64,000 nucleotides of DNA from Pseudomonas sp. MN1F (GCF_009391885.1 NZ_VZII01000007.1:62001-126000), one strand, 5' to 3'. Counted from the stretch's first letter, positions 47,090 to 56,315 are shown. Translations and numbers: made by a program. Notes: generated by a model not told the origin, from the sequence alone.

Positions 47090-50000
47090 ATGGGCGCACT
47101 GTGGCAATCGGAACCAACCAGAACGGAAGCATCTGAAGCACCTCCGGCCAAGACGCCACAACCGCAGCCCCCACGTCAGCGCAGGCTTTGGTGGCGGCTG
47201 ATTTTCCTGATTCTGCTGGTCGCACTGATCGCCATCGGTTTCGCTGCCTACGACGAGTTCCGCACCTCCAACCTGCAATCGCGCGAATTCAGCAAGCTGG
47301 CCACCACCCTTACCTATTCGCTGCAGCCAGGGCCGAGCGATGCAATCATCTACCCGGGCGAAGGGCCGTTCGACAAGCGCCTGGGCTACAGCGGGCTGGG
47401 CGAGTTCCTGCCACGCCTGCTGAAACGCGATTACCTGATCAGCGAACAGGTGCAGTTCTCTCCGGCCCTGATGCGTTATGTCGAGCATGGTCTGTTCGCC
47501 CCCTATATCGAGAAGATCCAGGCCGGCCTGTCGATCACCGACTGCCGGGGCGAGATGCTGTACCAGTACAACTACCCGCAGCACCTGTACCCTGATTTCG
47601 CCTCCATCCCGCCGGTGATGGTCAACAGCCTGCTGTTCATCGAAAACCGCGACCTGCTCGATACCAAGGACGTGAAGAACAACCCGGCCGTGGACTGGCC
47701 GCGCTTTGCCAAGGCTGCCTATAGCCAGGTAGCCAAGTACCTGGCCCTGCCCGGTCAGTCGGCGGGTGGCAGCACCCTCGCCACCCAGCTGGAGAAGTAC
47801 CGCCATTCGCCGGATGGCCTGACCGTCAATGGTGCCGAAAAGATCCGCCAGATGATCTCGGCCAGCGTGCGCGCCTACCAGGGTGGCCCCGATACCAGCG
47901 AAGCGCGCCACCGGATCGTGCGTGACTACCTCAACAGCGTGCCGCTGTCGGCTGTGCCCGGGCATGGCGAGGTGCATGGCATGGCCGAGGGCCTGCGGGT
48001 GTGGTACGGCGCCGATTTCGACCAGGTCAACCAGGCGCTGACCTCCACCGCCACCGACCCGGACAGCATGGCCGCGCGCGGCCTGGCCCTGCGCCAGGTG
48101 CTGTCGCTGATGATCGCCCAGCGCCGACCTTCGCATTACCTGTCCAAGGGCCGCGTCGAACTGGCCGAGCTCACCGACTCGCACATCCGCGTGCTGGCGG
48201 CCGCCAAGATCATCGAGCAACCGCTGGCCGATGCAGCGCTGGCCAGCAAGGCGGTCTACCGCGACTGGGTCGCCCAGCCGACCATCGTGCCGATCATCAC
48301 CAACAAAGGCATCAGCCTGGCCCGCAACCGCCTGGCGGCCATGCTCAACCGGCCGCTGTACGACCTTGACCGCTTGGATGTGTCGGCCACCAGTACCCTG
48401 CAGGCCGACCTGCAGCTGCAAGTCAGCCAGTACCTGAAAAACCTTGCCGACCCCGAATTCGCGGCGCAGATCGGCCTGATCGGCGAACGCCTGCTCACCG
48501 CCAAGACCACCGACCAGGTGAGCTACAGCTTCACCTTGTTCGAGCGCACCGCCGATGGCTCGCGGGTACGGGTGCAGACCGACAGCACCAACCAGCCTTT
48601 CGATATCAACGAAGGCAGCAAACTGGAACTGGGCTCGACCGCCAAACTGCGAGTGCTCACGACTTATCTGGAGATCATCGCCGAACTGCACGACAAGTAC
48701 GCCGGCAAACCTGCAGCCGAGTTGAAGAAAGTCGACGTCGCCGAACTCGACCGCATCACCCAGTGGTCGCTGGAATGGCTGGCACAGAACAGCAAGAACC
48801 AGAGCCTGGACGCCATGCTCGATGCGGCACTGGAGCGCAAGTACTCGGCCAACACTGGCGAGGCGTTCTTTACCGGCGGCGGCATGCACGTATTCAACAA
48901 CTTCCGCAAGGAAGACAACAACCGCAACCCGACCCTCAAGGATGCCCTGCGCGAGTCGATCAACCTGCCGTTCATCCGCCTGATGCGCGACCTGGTGCGT
49001 TACGTCACCTACCAGCAGCCGTTCAACCGCGTGCCGCTGCTCAAGGACGACTCCGACCCGCGTCGCCAGGAATACCTGGCCCGCTTCGCCGACAAGGAAG
49101 GCACCAGCTACCTGATGCGCTTCTGGAAGAAATACCAGCGCAAGACCTCGCAGCAACGCCTGGATACCTTCCTCGACAGCATGCGCGCCACCCCGCAGCG
49201 CCTGGCTGCGGTGCACCGTTACCTGTTCCCGGAAGCCGGCCAGGAAACCTTCAACGCCTTCGTCCGTGCCCACAGCAAGGATGACAAGATCGCCTTGGGC
49301 AAACTCACCGACGGCAAGCTGGCGGAAATGTACGAAGCCTACGGCCCCGGCAAGTACGACCTGCCCGACCAGGGCTATATCGCCAAGGTCCACCCGCTGG
49401 ACCTGTGGCTGCTGGGCTACCTGTTGAAGCACCCGAGCTCCACGCTCACCGAAATGGTCAATGCCAGCCATTTCGAGCGCCAGGAAGTCTACAGCTGGCT
49501 ATTCAAGAGCCGGCACCAGGGTGCGCGTGACAGCCGCATCCGCACCATGGTCGAGATCGAGGCGTTCCTCGATATCCATCAGCGCTGGAAACGCGTGGGC
49601 TACCCGTTCGATCACCTGGTGCCCTCGCTGGCCACCGCCATCGGCAGCTCCGGCGACCGCCCGGCCGCGCTGTCGGAACTGGTCGGCATCATCCAGAACG
49701 ACGGCGTGCGCCTGCCGACGCTGCGTATCGACACCCTGCACTTCGCCGCCAATACCCCCTACGAGACCAAACTGGTCAGCGACCCGGACCGCGGTGTGCG
49801 AATCCTGCCGGTGGAAGTGGCCCGCGCGCTGAAAGGCGCCATGTCGCAGGTGGTCGATGCCGGTACCGCACGGCGCATCTCCGGCAGCTTCAAGCTCAAC
49901 GACGGCACACCGCTGGTGATGGGGGGCAAGACCGGCACCGGCGACAACCGTATCGAAAGCTTCGGCGCTGGTGGCCGGCTGATCGGCTCGCGCTCGCTCA

Positions 50001-50227
50001 ACCGTACCGCCACCTTCGTGTTCTTCCTGGGTGAAAACCACTTCGGCACCCTGACCGCCTTCGTCCCAGGGCGCTCGGCAGAAGCGTTCAAGTTCACCTC
50101 GGCGCTGCCGGTGCAGGTGCTCAAGGGCATGGCGCCGATCCTGATGCCGTACTTGCAGCCGGGTAACCCGAACGAGTGCAAACCACCGCAGGTTGCCATG
50201 CATGGCAACGATTCATCTAAAACATAG
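47090..50227 (+). CDS. divergent class A penicillin-binding protein
   Basis: This 1,045-residue bifunctional peptidoglycan synthase-like protein has one N-terminal transmembrane helix (~33-53). The GT51 glycosyltransferase domain has catalytic-type E185 in ENRDLLD (usually EDRxF) and GGSTLATQ (usually GGSTITQQ). The transpeptidase domain has all three motifs: S516-TAK, S623-IN and K947-TG. About 300 residues are inserted between SxN and KTG. It is longer than PBP1a/1b, and its GT motifs are atypical, so glycosyl transfer is likely but not certain. A Fur-like box overlaps its stop. Confidence 0.88.
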   Translation: MGALWQSEPTRTEASEAPPAKTPQPQPPRQRRLWWRLIFLILLVALIAIGFAAYDEFRTSNLQSREFSKLATTLTYSLQPGPSDAIIYPGEGPFDKRLGYSGLGEFLPRLLKRDYLISEQVQFSPALMRYVEHGLFAPYIEKIQAGLSITDCRGEMLYQYNYPQHLYPDFASIPPVMVNSLLFIENRDLLDTKDVKNNPAVDWPRFAKAAYSQVAKYLALPGQSAGGSTLATQLEKYRHSPDGLTVNGAEKIRQMISASVRAYQGGPDTSEARHRIVRDYLNSVPLSAVPGHGEVHGMAEGLRVWYGADFDQVNQALTSTATDPDSMAARGLALRQVLSLMIAQRRPSHYLSKGRVELAELTDSHIRVLAAAKIIEQPLADAALASKAVYRDWVAQPTIVPIITNKGISLARNRLAAMLNRPLYDLDRLDVSATSTLQADLQLQVSQYLKNLADPEFAAQIGLIGERLLTAKTTDQVSYSFTLFERTADGSRVRVQTDSTNQPFDINEGSKLELGSTAKLRVLTTYLEIIAELHDKYAGKPAAELKKVDVAELDRITQWSLEWLAQNSKNQSLDAMLDAALERKYSANTGEAFFTGGGMHVFNNFRKEDNNRNPTLKDALRESINLPFIRLMRDLVRYVTYQQPFNRVPLLKDDSDPRRQEYLARFADKEGTSYLMRFWKKYQRKTSQQRLDTFLDSMRATPQRLAAVHRYLFPEAGQETFNAFVRAHSKDDKIALGKLTDGKLAEMYEAYGPGKYDLPDQGYIAKVHPLDLWLLGYLLKHPSSTLTEMVNASHFERQEVYSWLFKSRHQGARDSRIRTMVEIEAFLDIHQRWKRVGYPFDHLVPSLATAIGSSGDRPAALSELVGIIQNDGVRLPTLRIDTLHFAANTPYETKLVSDPDRGVRILPVEVARALKGAMSQVVDAGTARRISGSFKLNDGTPLVMGGKTGTGDNRIESFGAGGRLIGSRSLNRTATFVFFLGENHFGTLTAFVPGRSAEAFKFTSALPVQVLKGMAPILMPYLQPGNPNECKPPQVAMHGNDSSKT

Positions 50228-50243
50228 ATGATAATCATCGGCA
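50225..50243 (+). promoter_or_regulatory. Fur box upstream of the yqjI-yqjH-like pair
   Basis: The core GATGATAATCATC (50227-50239) is a perfect palindrome close to the Fur consensus. It overlaps the stop codon of the preceding gene and lies ~75-90 bp before the PadR-type gene. Confidence 0.75.
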
Positions 50244-50260
50244 TTTAGCGGCTTGTGTTT

Positions 50261-50297
50261 AGATATATCTTGAGTAATATCTTTCGATATATCGAAA
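50261..50297 (+). promoter_or_regulatory. paired AT-rich palindromes, candidate YqjI operator
   Basis: AGATATATCT (50261-50270) and TTTCGATATATCGAAA (50282-50297) are perfect palindromes sharing GATATATC. They lie 17-53 bp before the PadR-type gene and would suit autoregulation by its product. Confidence 0.6.
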
Positions 50298-50313
50298 CAC
50301 AGGGAGCCTCTAA

Positions 50314-50859
50314 ATGCGTGACCATGGCGCACATGACCCTTTTGAACGCCGCCCCGCCCGAGGCGAGCGTGGCCCGCGGGTTTTCGCCCCGGGTGACCTC
50401 AAGCTGCTGATGCTGTCGATGCTGGCCGAGCAACCGGGCCACGGCTATGACCTGATCCGCCAGATCGAGAACCTGTTCGACGGCAGCTACACGCCGAGCC
50501 CCGGCGTGATCTACCCCACCCTCAATTTCCTCGAAGAAGCCGAACTGATCAGCGGCCAGGTGCACGGCAGCAAACGCCTGTACGCCATCACCGCTGCCGG
50601 CCGTAACGCACTGGCCGATCAGGCCGTCGCCCTGGATGGCGTGCGCATGCGCATCGAAGTCAGCAAGCGCGCCCTGCGTGGCCACGAGCGCCCGCCAGAA
50701 ATCCACGAAGCGGTCGGCAACCTGCGCCATGCCCTGCACATGCACAGTGGCCGCTGGACGCCGGAAGAAATCGAACGGGTGCGCAACCTGCTCAACGACA
50801 CTGCCAAGGCCATTGCCTCCGGGCCGGCCGATCCAGTCAGGGAGAATCCCCATGAGTGA
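50314..50859 (+). CDS. PadR-family metal-responsive repressor, YqjI-like
   Basis: This 181-residue regulator has a winged helix (LKLLMLSMLAEQPGHGYDLI; TPSPGVIYPTLNFLEE) and a helical dimerisation domain. E. coli YqjI, a nickel/iron-responsive repressor of the ferric reductase gene yqjH, has the same core and a long His-rich N-terminus. Here the N-terminus is short (MRDHGAHDPFERR). A GGGAG site precedes the ATG. It overlaps the next gene by 8 bp, reproducing the yqjI-yqjH pairing. Confidence 0.88.
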   Translation: MRDHGAHDPFERRPARGERGPRVFAPGDLKLLMLSMLAEQPGHGYDLIRQIENLFDGSYTPSPGVIYPTLNFLEEAELISGQVHGSKRLYAITAAGRNALADQAVALDGVRMRIEVSKRALRGHERPPEIHEAVGNLRHALHMHSGRWTPEEIERVRNLLNDTAKAIASGPADPVRENPHE

Positions 50860-51610
50860 CACCATTCACCGCGTCAACCACGAAATCCGCCAACGTCGCC
50901 TACAGGTACTGCGGGTTACCGACCTCACCCCGCGCATGCGCCGCATCACCCTGGGTGGTGACGAATTGCAGGGTTTCACCAGCCTGGGCAGTGACGACCA
51001 CATCAAGTTGCTGTTCGCTGAAACGGCCGAACAGCAGCAAGCCATCGACGCCCGCAACCTGGGCCGTGACGGCGGTGCCCGGCCGACCATGCGCGAGTAC
51101 ACGCCGCGCCGTATCGACCTGGTGGCCAACGAGTTGGACATCGACTTCGTGCTGCACGGCGACGGCCCTGCTTCGACCTGGGCTGCGCAGGCGGCACCGG
51201 GGCAAACCCTGAACATCGCCGGGCCACGGGCATCGATGGTGGTGCCGGATATCTTCGACAGCTACCTGCTGGTGGGTGACGAGACGGCGATTCCGGCGAT
51301 TGGCCGGCGCCTGGAGGCGCTGCCAGCGGGCCGCCGCGTGCTGGCGGTGATCCAGATCGAGGATGAGCAGGAGCGCCAGCCGCTGCCGAGTGCGGCGCAG
51401 GTGGAAGTCATCTGGGTAAAACGAGATGAGGACCTGCTGGCGTTGCTGAAGGAGCTGAACCTGCCCGAAGGCAAGCTGTACAGCTGGGTCGCGCTGGAGA
51501 AGTCGCTGACCCGCCTGGCCAAGGCATTGCTTCTGGAAAAGGGCGTATCAGAGGATGCCCTGAAGGCAGCCGCTTACTGGCGTGCCGACGGGACCACAGA
51601 CGACGAGTGA
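50852..51610 (+). CDS. siderophore-interacting FAD ferric reductase, YqjH/ViuB-like
   Basis: This 252-residue flavoprotein reduces ferric siderophores to release iron in the cytosol. It has an FAD-binding barrel with the MREYTPRRID motif (R-x-Y-T), then LHGDGPASTWA, GPRASM, and a siderophore-interacting C-terminal domain (LVGDETAIPAI). AGGGAG precedes the ATG. The Fur box upstream of the pair fits induction by iron starvation. Confidence 0.93.
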   Translation: MSDTIHRVNHEIRQRRLQVLRVTDLTPRMRRITLGGDELQGFTSLGSDDHIKLLFAETAEQQQAIDARNLGRDGGARPTMREYTPRRIDLVANELDIDFVLHGDGPASTWAAQAAPGQTLNIAGPRASMVVPDIFDSYLLVGDETAIPAIGRRLEALPAGRRVLAVIQIEDEQERQPLPSAAQVEVIWVKRDEDLLALLKELNLPEGKLYSWVALEKSLTRLAKALLLEKGVSEDALKAAAYWRADGTTDDE

Positions 51611-51628
51611 TCTGCGCTCTTCTGTACC

Positions 51629-51675
51629 GGCCTCTTCGCGGCGGTTCGACGCCTCGATATACCCGCGAAGAGGCC
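51629..51675. repeat. REP-like palindrome with interrupted centre
   Basis: GGCCTCTTCGCGG (51629-51641) and CCCGCGAAGAGGCC (51662-51675) are the arms seen in other REP copies. Here ~20 nt of unrelated sequence separates them, so the central loop is expanded or decayed. Confidence 0.75.
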
Positions 51676-51683
51676 AGCGCAGG

Positions 51684-52319
51684 TCAAGCCAATCCATACC
51701 TTGCCCGCCACCGATCCAGCCCCAGCAAGACCAGGCCAATCCCCCAGAACCCCGCCAACACGCCCAGGGCATTGAGCATCACCTGCCCATACCCCAGGCT
51801 CGCCACATCGATGAACGGGTAGGCATACGCCCCTATCTCACTCCCCCGCCACAGCGCATAGCCAAAATACACCGCCGGGTACAGCGCCCACCCCGCCAAG
51901 TGCCGGAGCCGCAGGCTGCCCTTGGGCACCTCGAACCACCAGTACAAGGCGAACAGCACTGGCATCACATCATGCAGCAACTCATCCGCCAGCCACTGCC
52001 AGCCTTCTGGTTGCCACAGATGCCGCAGCAACACGCTATAAGCCAGTGCCACCAGCACGATGCTGGCCGCCACCGCAGAACTCACCGAGGGCGACAAAAA
52101 AAAGCGCCTCGCCGCTGACGCCCGGCCAAAGGCTGCGTAGCTGAGTACCGTCGCCACCAGGGTATTGGTCAGCACGGTGAAATAACCGAACACATTGATC
52201 AGCCCGCCAATCAGGCTGGCCTGCTCCTGCCAGCGTGCCAGCAGCACCAGGTAGACCTGCACCGCCAGGCCGAACCAGCCAAGCAACGCCATCGACGTCA
52301 GCCAGAGGCGCCGTGGCAT
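51684..52319 (-). CDS. Pr6Pr family membrane protein
   Basis: This 211-residue protein has six predicted hydrophobic helices and no catalytic motif I recognise. GYFTVLTNTLVA and HDVMPVLFALYWW with a later YPFIDV match the Pr6Pr/FAR-17a-like family of unknown function. It precedes the VF530-type gene region on the minus strand and runs downstream of it, 1 bp apart. Confidence 0.82.
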   Translation of the reverse strand: MPRRLWLTSMALLGWFGLAVQVYLVLLARWQEQASLIGGLINVFGYFTVLTNTLVATVLSYAAFGRASAARRFFLSPSVSSAVAASIVLVALAYSVLLRHLWQPEGWQWLADELLHDVMPVLFALYWWFEVPKGSLRLRHLAGWALYPAVYFGYALWRGSEIGAYAYPFIDVASLGYGQVMLNALGVLAGFWGIGLVLLGLDRWRARYGLA

Positions 52320-52320
52320 A

Positions 52321-52542
52321 TCAGGCCTGGCGCTGCAGCTTCACGTACAACTGCTCGACCTTCTCCCGCGCCCAGGGGGTCTTGCGCAGGAAGGTCAGGC
52401 TCGACTTGATCGTCGGGTTGCTCTTGAAGCAGCGCACGTCAACGCGTTCGGCCAGGCCCTGCCATTGGTAGTGCGCCACCAGTTCGGTGAGGATCTGTTC
52501 GAGGGTCTTGCCGTGCAGCGCGTTGTGTTGGGCCGTGCTCAT
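52321..52542 (-). CDS. VF530 family DNA-binding protein
   Basis: This 73-residue protein of the VF530 family (small bacterial proteins annotated as DNA-binding) begins [18 protein letters not shown], with [24 protein letters not shown] characteristic of the family (residues ~39-62). The ATG at 52542 follows CGGAG. Its stop is 1 bp before the Pr6Pr gene start, so the two are co-transcribed. The upstream region is shared with the zinc receptor gene. Confidence 0.88.
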   Translation of the reverse strand: MSTAQHNALHGKTLEQILTELVAHYQWQGLAERVDVRCFKSNPTIKSSLTFLRKTPWAREKVEQLYVKLQRQA

Positions 52543-52657
52543 GCCAGTGCTCCGTAGGAAAGATGCGCACCTTACACGAGTGTAGTGGCAGGTGGGATCC
52601 GTGTTGCCTGCGGAAAAAGCGCTGGCCAGGCGCAAAACCTCTGTGCTGAAATAGTGA

Positions 52658-52672
52658 TGTTATATTGTAACA
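52658..52672 (+). promoter_or_regulatory. Zur box
   Basis: TGTTATATTGTAACA closely matches the Zur operator core (GTTATAnTATAAC). It lies 35-49 bp before the TonB-dependent receptor start. It predicts repression under zinc-replete conditions and may also affect the divergent VF530 gene. Confidence 0.8.
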
Positions 52673-52706
52673 CTAAAAAGCATCTGCCAAGGAACGCCTC
52701 ATCCCC

Positions 52707-54746
52707 ATGCTGCACATCCCGCTTCGCCTCTCCCCCCTCGCTGTCGCCCTGTGGCTCGCCTCATCACCCAGCCAAGCCGTGGAACTGGAGCCCCAGGTCA
52801 TCACCGCCAACCCGCTGGGCAACCGTCAACTGGCGGCCCCCAGCACCGTGCTTGAAGGTGACGACCTGCTGCAACAGCAGCACGGCAGCCTCGGTGAAAC
52901 CCTGAACAAGCAACCCGGTGTAGCCTCCACCTGGTTCGGCCCCGGCGCCAGCCGCCCGGTAATTCGTGGCCTGGATGGCGACCGCATTCGCATCCTGCGC
53001 AATGGCGTGGGTGCTCTGGATGCCTCGTCGCTGTCCTACGACCACGCGGTGCCGCTGGACCCGGTCACGGTCGAGCGCGTGGAAATCGTCCGCGGCCCGG
53101 CCGCCCTGCTCTATGGCGGCAATGCCATCGGCGGCGTGGTCAACACGTTCGACAATCGCATCCCCGATTCGCCGATCGAGGGCATCCACGGTGCCGGCGA
53201 ACTGCGCTACGGCGGTGCCGACACCACCCGCAGCAGTGCCGGCAAGCTGGAAGCCGGTGACGGCACCTTCGCCCTGCACCTGGACGCCAACAGCCGCCAG
53301 TTCAATGACCTGCGCATTCCCGGCTACGCGCAAAGCGCCAAGGTCCGTGACGCCGACGCGCCAGGCAGCCGCCACCGCCTGGAAAACAGCGACGGCCGCC
53401 AGGACGGTGGCGCGATCGGCGGCGCCTACAACTGGGAGCATGGCTATGCCGGGCTGTCCTACAGCCGTTACGACAGCAACTACGGCTCGGTGGCCGAGGC
53501 TGGCGTGCGCCTGGACATGAAGCAGGACCACTACGCCTTTGCCTCGGAACTGCGCGACCTGGACGGCCCGTTCAGCTCGGTCAAGGTCGATGCTGGCTAC
53601 ACCGACTACGAGCACAGCGAGATCGAGGAAGGCGAGGTACACACCACCTTCAAGAACAAGGGCTATGAGGCCCGTATCGAAGCCCGTCATCAGCCGCTCG
53701 GCCCGCTTGAAGGCGTGATCGGCGCACAGGTCAGTCGCAACGCGTTTTCGGCGCTGGGCGAGGAAGCCTTCGTTCCGCACACCGACACCGACAGCCTGGC
53801 GCTGTTCATGCTCGAACAATGGCAGGCCACCGAGCGCCTGAACCTGAGCCTTGGCGCCCGCCTGGAACATACCCGGGTCGACCCCGACGCCAAGGGCAAT
53901 GAAAACTTCGTCGATGCCGACAGCGCCAGCAGCTTCAATGCGTTCAGCCTGTCCTCAGGCGCGGTGTACCAGCTCGACCCGATCTGGTCGCTGGCTGCCA
54001 ACCTCGGCTACACCGAACGCGCCCCGACGTTCTACGAGCTTTACGCCAACGGCGCCCACGTGGCCACCGGCGCTTTCGAAGTCGGTGATGCCAGCCTGAA
54101 CAAGGAAAAAGCCATCTCCGCCGACCTGGCCCTGCGCTTCGACAACGGCACCCACAAGGGCAGCGTCGGGGTGTTCTACAGCCACTTTCGCAACTACATC
54201 GGCCTGATCGGTACGGGCAACCTGCGTGAAGGCCATGACCATGACGAGGATGATCACGACCACGATCATGACGATGGTGGCTTCCCCGAATACCGTTACC
54301 AAGGCGTGCGTGCACGCTTCTACGGCATCGAGGCACAAGATCGCTGGAAGCTGCTGGAAAACCGCTATGGCAGCTTCGCGCTGGAACTGTCGGGCGACTA
54401 CACCCGGGCCAAGAACCTCGACAGCGGCGAGCCATTGCCGCGTATTGCCCCACTACGGCTGAACAGCGGACTGGTATGGGAACTGGACCGCTGGCAGGCA
54501 CGGGTGGATGTGCAACATGCCGCATCACAGCATCGCAAGCCTGAGAACGAGACCCGTACCGATGGCTACACCACGCTCGGGGCCAGCGTCGGCTACCGCT
54601 TCGACATCGGCCAGAGCCAGTGGCTGGCCTTCGTGCGCGGCGAGAACCTGACCGACCAGACCGTGCGCTATGCCAGTTCGATCCTGCGGGATATCGCGCC
54701 AGCACCGGGGCGCAGCGTGGAAGTTGGACTGCGGACCAGCTTCTAA
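52707..54746 (+). CDS. znuD: TonB-dependent zinc receptor, ZnuD-like
   Basis: This 679-residue outer-membrane receptor has a signal peptide (cleaved near SQA, ~24), a plug domain (RPVIRGLDGDRIRILRNGV; VERVEIVRGPAALLYGG) and a 22-strand barrel ending in F. A His/Asp-rich extracellular loop (~507-524, HDHDEDDHDHDHDD) is typical of zinc receptors such as ZnuD. The Zur box upstream supports zinc as substrate. AAGGAA precedes the ATG. Confidence 0.9.
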   Translation: MLHIPLRLSPLAVALWLASSPSQAVELEPQVITANPLGNRQLAAPSTVLEGDDLLQQQHGSLGETLNKQPGVASTWFGPGASRPVIRGLDGDRIRILRNGVGALDASSLSYDHAVPLDPVTVERVEIVRGPAALLYGGNAIGGVVNTFDNRIPDSPIEGIHGAGELRYGGADTTRSSAGKLEAGDGTFALHLDANSRQFNDLRIPGYAQSAKVRDADAPGSRHRLENSDGRQDGGAIGGAYNWEHGYAGLSYSRYDSNYGSVAEAGVRLDMKQDHYAFASELRDLDGPFSSVKVDAGYTDYEHSEIEEGEVHTTFKNKGYEARIEARHQPLGPLEGVIGAQVSRNAFSALGEEAFVPHTDTDSLALFMLEQWQATERLNLSLGARLEHTRVDPDAKGNENFVDADSASSFNAFSLSSGAVYQLDPIWSLAANLGYTERAPTFYELYANGAHVATGAFEVGDASLNKEKAISADLALRFDNGTHKGSVGVFYSHFRNYIGLIGTGNLREGHDHDEDDHDHDHDDGGFPEYRYQGVRARFYGIEAQDRWKLLENRYGSFALELSGDYTRAKNLDSGEPLPRIAPLRLNSGLVWELDRWQARVDVQHAASQHRKPENETRTDGYTTLGASVGYRFDIGQSQWLAFVRGENLTDQTVRYASSILRDIAPAPGRSVEVGLRTSF

Positions 54747-54953
54747 GCCGCGAGGGGGCTGCCAAGCAGCCCCTTTCTCAGCGGACTGTTACCGGATCAG
54801 CAACAATCAACTGCGACAATTTGTCTTTTTTTCTTACAACTTCCCCTATATTCTCCCCGCCGCAAGCTGAATCGCTTCATCCAGCATTCCCAATTGCCTT
54901 TTCCATCGAAGAGCCCGCTCATCGGTGCGCTTGCCATTTGCTCAACAATCAAA

Positions 54954-54967
54954 AGATAGCGCTATCT
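54954..54967 (+). promoter_or_regulatory. palindrome at the oprB ribosome-binding position
   Basis: AGATAGCGCTATCT is a perfect 14-bp palindrome ending one base before the oprB ATG. No Shine-Dalgarno is visible. The 222-bp gap from 54747 also holds an AT-rich stretch near 54825-54855 that likely contains the promoter. Confidence 0.55.
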
Positions 54968-54968
54968 C

Positions 54969-56315
54969 ATGTTCCAGCTGCCCAAAACCCGCTACACCAG
55001 TTTTGCCCTCATCGCCTTTACCGCCAGCCTGCCAGGCACGGCCAGCGCCAGCGAACCCTTCGCCAAGGACTCCCCCTGGATGTTCGGCGACTGGGGCGGC
55101 AGCCGCACCGAGCTGCTGGAAAAAGGCTACGACTTCACCCTCGGCTACACCGGCGAGATGGGCAGCAACCTGCACGGCGGCTACGACCACGACCGCACGG
55201 CACGCTACAGCGACCAGTTCACCTTTGGCAGCCACCTGGACCTGGAGAAGATCCTCGGCTGGAACGACACCGAGTTCCAGCTGACTATCACCGAACGCCA
55301 CGGCGACAACATCAGCAACGACCGTATCAACGACCCGCGGGTCGGCGGCTTCACTTCGGCCCAGGAGGTCTGGGGCCGTGGCGAAACCTGGCGGCTGACG
55401 CAAATGTGGATCAAGCAGCAATACTTCGACGGCGCCCTGGACGTGAAAGTCGGCCGTTTCGGCGAAGGTGAGGATTTCAACAGCTTCCCTTGCGACTTCC
55501 AGAACCTGGCCTTCTGCGGCTCGCAGGTGGGCAACTGGGTCGGTGGCATCTGGTACAACTGGCCGGTCAGCCAGTGGGCCATGCGCGTGCGCTACAACCT
55601 CAACCCCGAGCTGTACGCCCAGCTAGGCGTGTATGAGCAGAACCCATCCAATCTCGAATCAGGCAACGGCTTCAAGCTCAGCGGCAGCGGCACGCAGGGC
55701 GCGGTGATGCCGATCGAACTGGTATGGACCCCACGTATCCAAGAACTGAAAGGGGAATATCGCGCCGGCTACTACTACAGTAATGCCAAGGCACAGGATG
55801 TTCTCAAGGACAGCAACGGCCAGCCGGCTGCCCTCAGCGGCGCCGCCTACCGCAGCAGTTCGAGCAAGCACGGCTTGTGGCTCGGGGCCCAGCAGCAGGT
55901 CACCTCGCAGGCCACCGACCAGTCGCGCGGCCTGAGCCTTTTCGCCAACGCCACGGTGCACGACAAGAAGACCAATGTCATCGACAACTACGTTCAGGCT
56001 GGACTGGTTTACAAGGGCCCCTTCGACGCCCGTGCCAAGGACGACATCGGCTTCGCCGTCGCCCGCGTGCACGCCAACCCGGCCTACCGCAAGAATGCCC
56101 GCCTGGCCAATCAGGTGGCCGGCCTCGACGACTACGACAACCCGGGCTACCTGCCGGTGCAAGACACCGAGTACAGCGCCGAACTCTATTACGGCATTCA
56201 CCTGGCCGACTGGCTCACGGTGCGCCCGAACCTGCAGTACATCCGCCATCCGGGCGGGGTGTCGCAGGTTGACAGCGCGCTGATCGGCGGCCTGAAGATT
56301 CAAAGCACGTTCTGA
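54969..56315 (+). CDS. oprB: OprB-type carbohydrate-selective porin
   Basis: This 448-residue outer-membrane porin admits glucose and other sugars. It has a signal peptide (cleaved near SAS, ~28), the family start WMFGDWGGSRTELLEKGYDF, GRFGEGEDFNSFPCDFQNLAFCG, and a terminal ST-F end. It precedes gcd by 42 bp on the same strand. Together they supply glucose to the periplasmic oxidation pathway. Confidence 0.95.
   Translation: MFQLPKTRYTSFALIAFTASLPGTASASEPFAKDSPWMFGDWGGSRTELLEKGYDFTLGYTGEMGSNLHGGYDHDRTARYSDQFTFGSHLDLEKILGWNDTEFQLTITERHGDNISNDRINDPRVGGFTSAQEVWGRGETWRLTQMWIKQQYFDGALDVKVGRFGEGEDFNSFPCDFQNLAFCGSQVGNWVGGIWYNWPVSQWAMRVRYNLNPELYAQLGVYEQNPSNLESGNGFKLSGSGTQGAVMPIELVWTPRIQELKGEYRAGYYYSNAKAQDVLKDSNGQPAALSGAAYRSSSSKHGLWLGAQQQVTSQATDQSRGLSLFANATVHDKKTNVIDNYVQAGLVYKGPFDARAKDDIGFAVARVHANPAYRKNARLANQVAGLDDYDNPGYLPVQDTEYSAELYYGIHLADWLTVRPNLQYIRHPGGVSQVDSALIGGLKIQSTF

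Noticed and set aside
47042..49471. 809-codon minus-strand open frame over the penicillin-binding protein gene
   Set aside because: Shadow frame, rich in Gln/His/Gly/Val as expected from reversed codons; the sense gene has all catalytic motifs.
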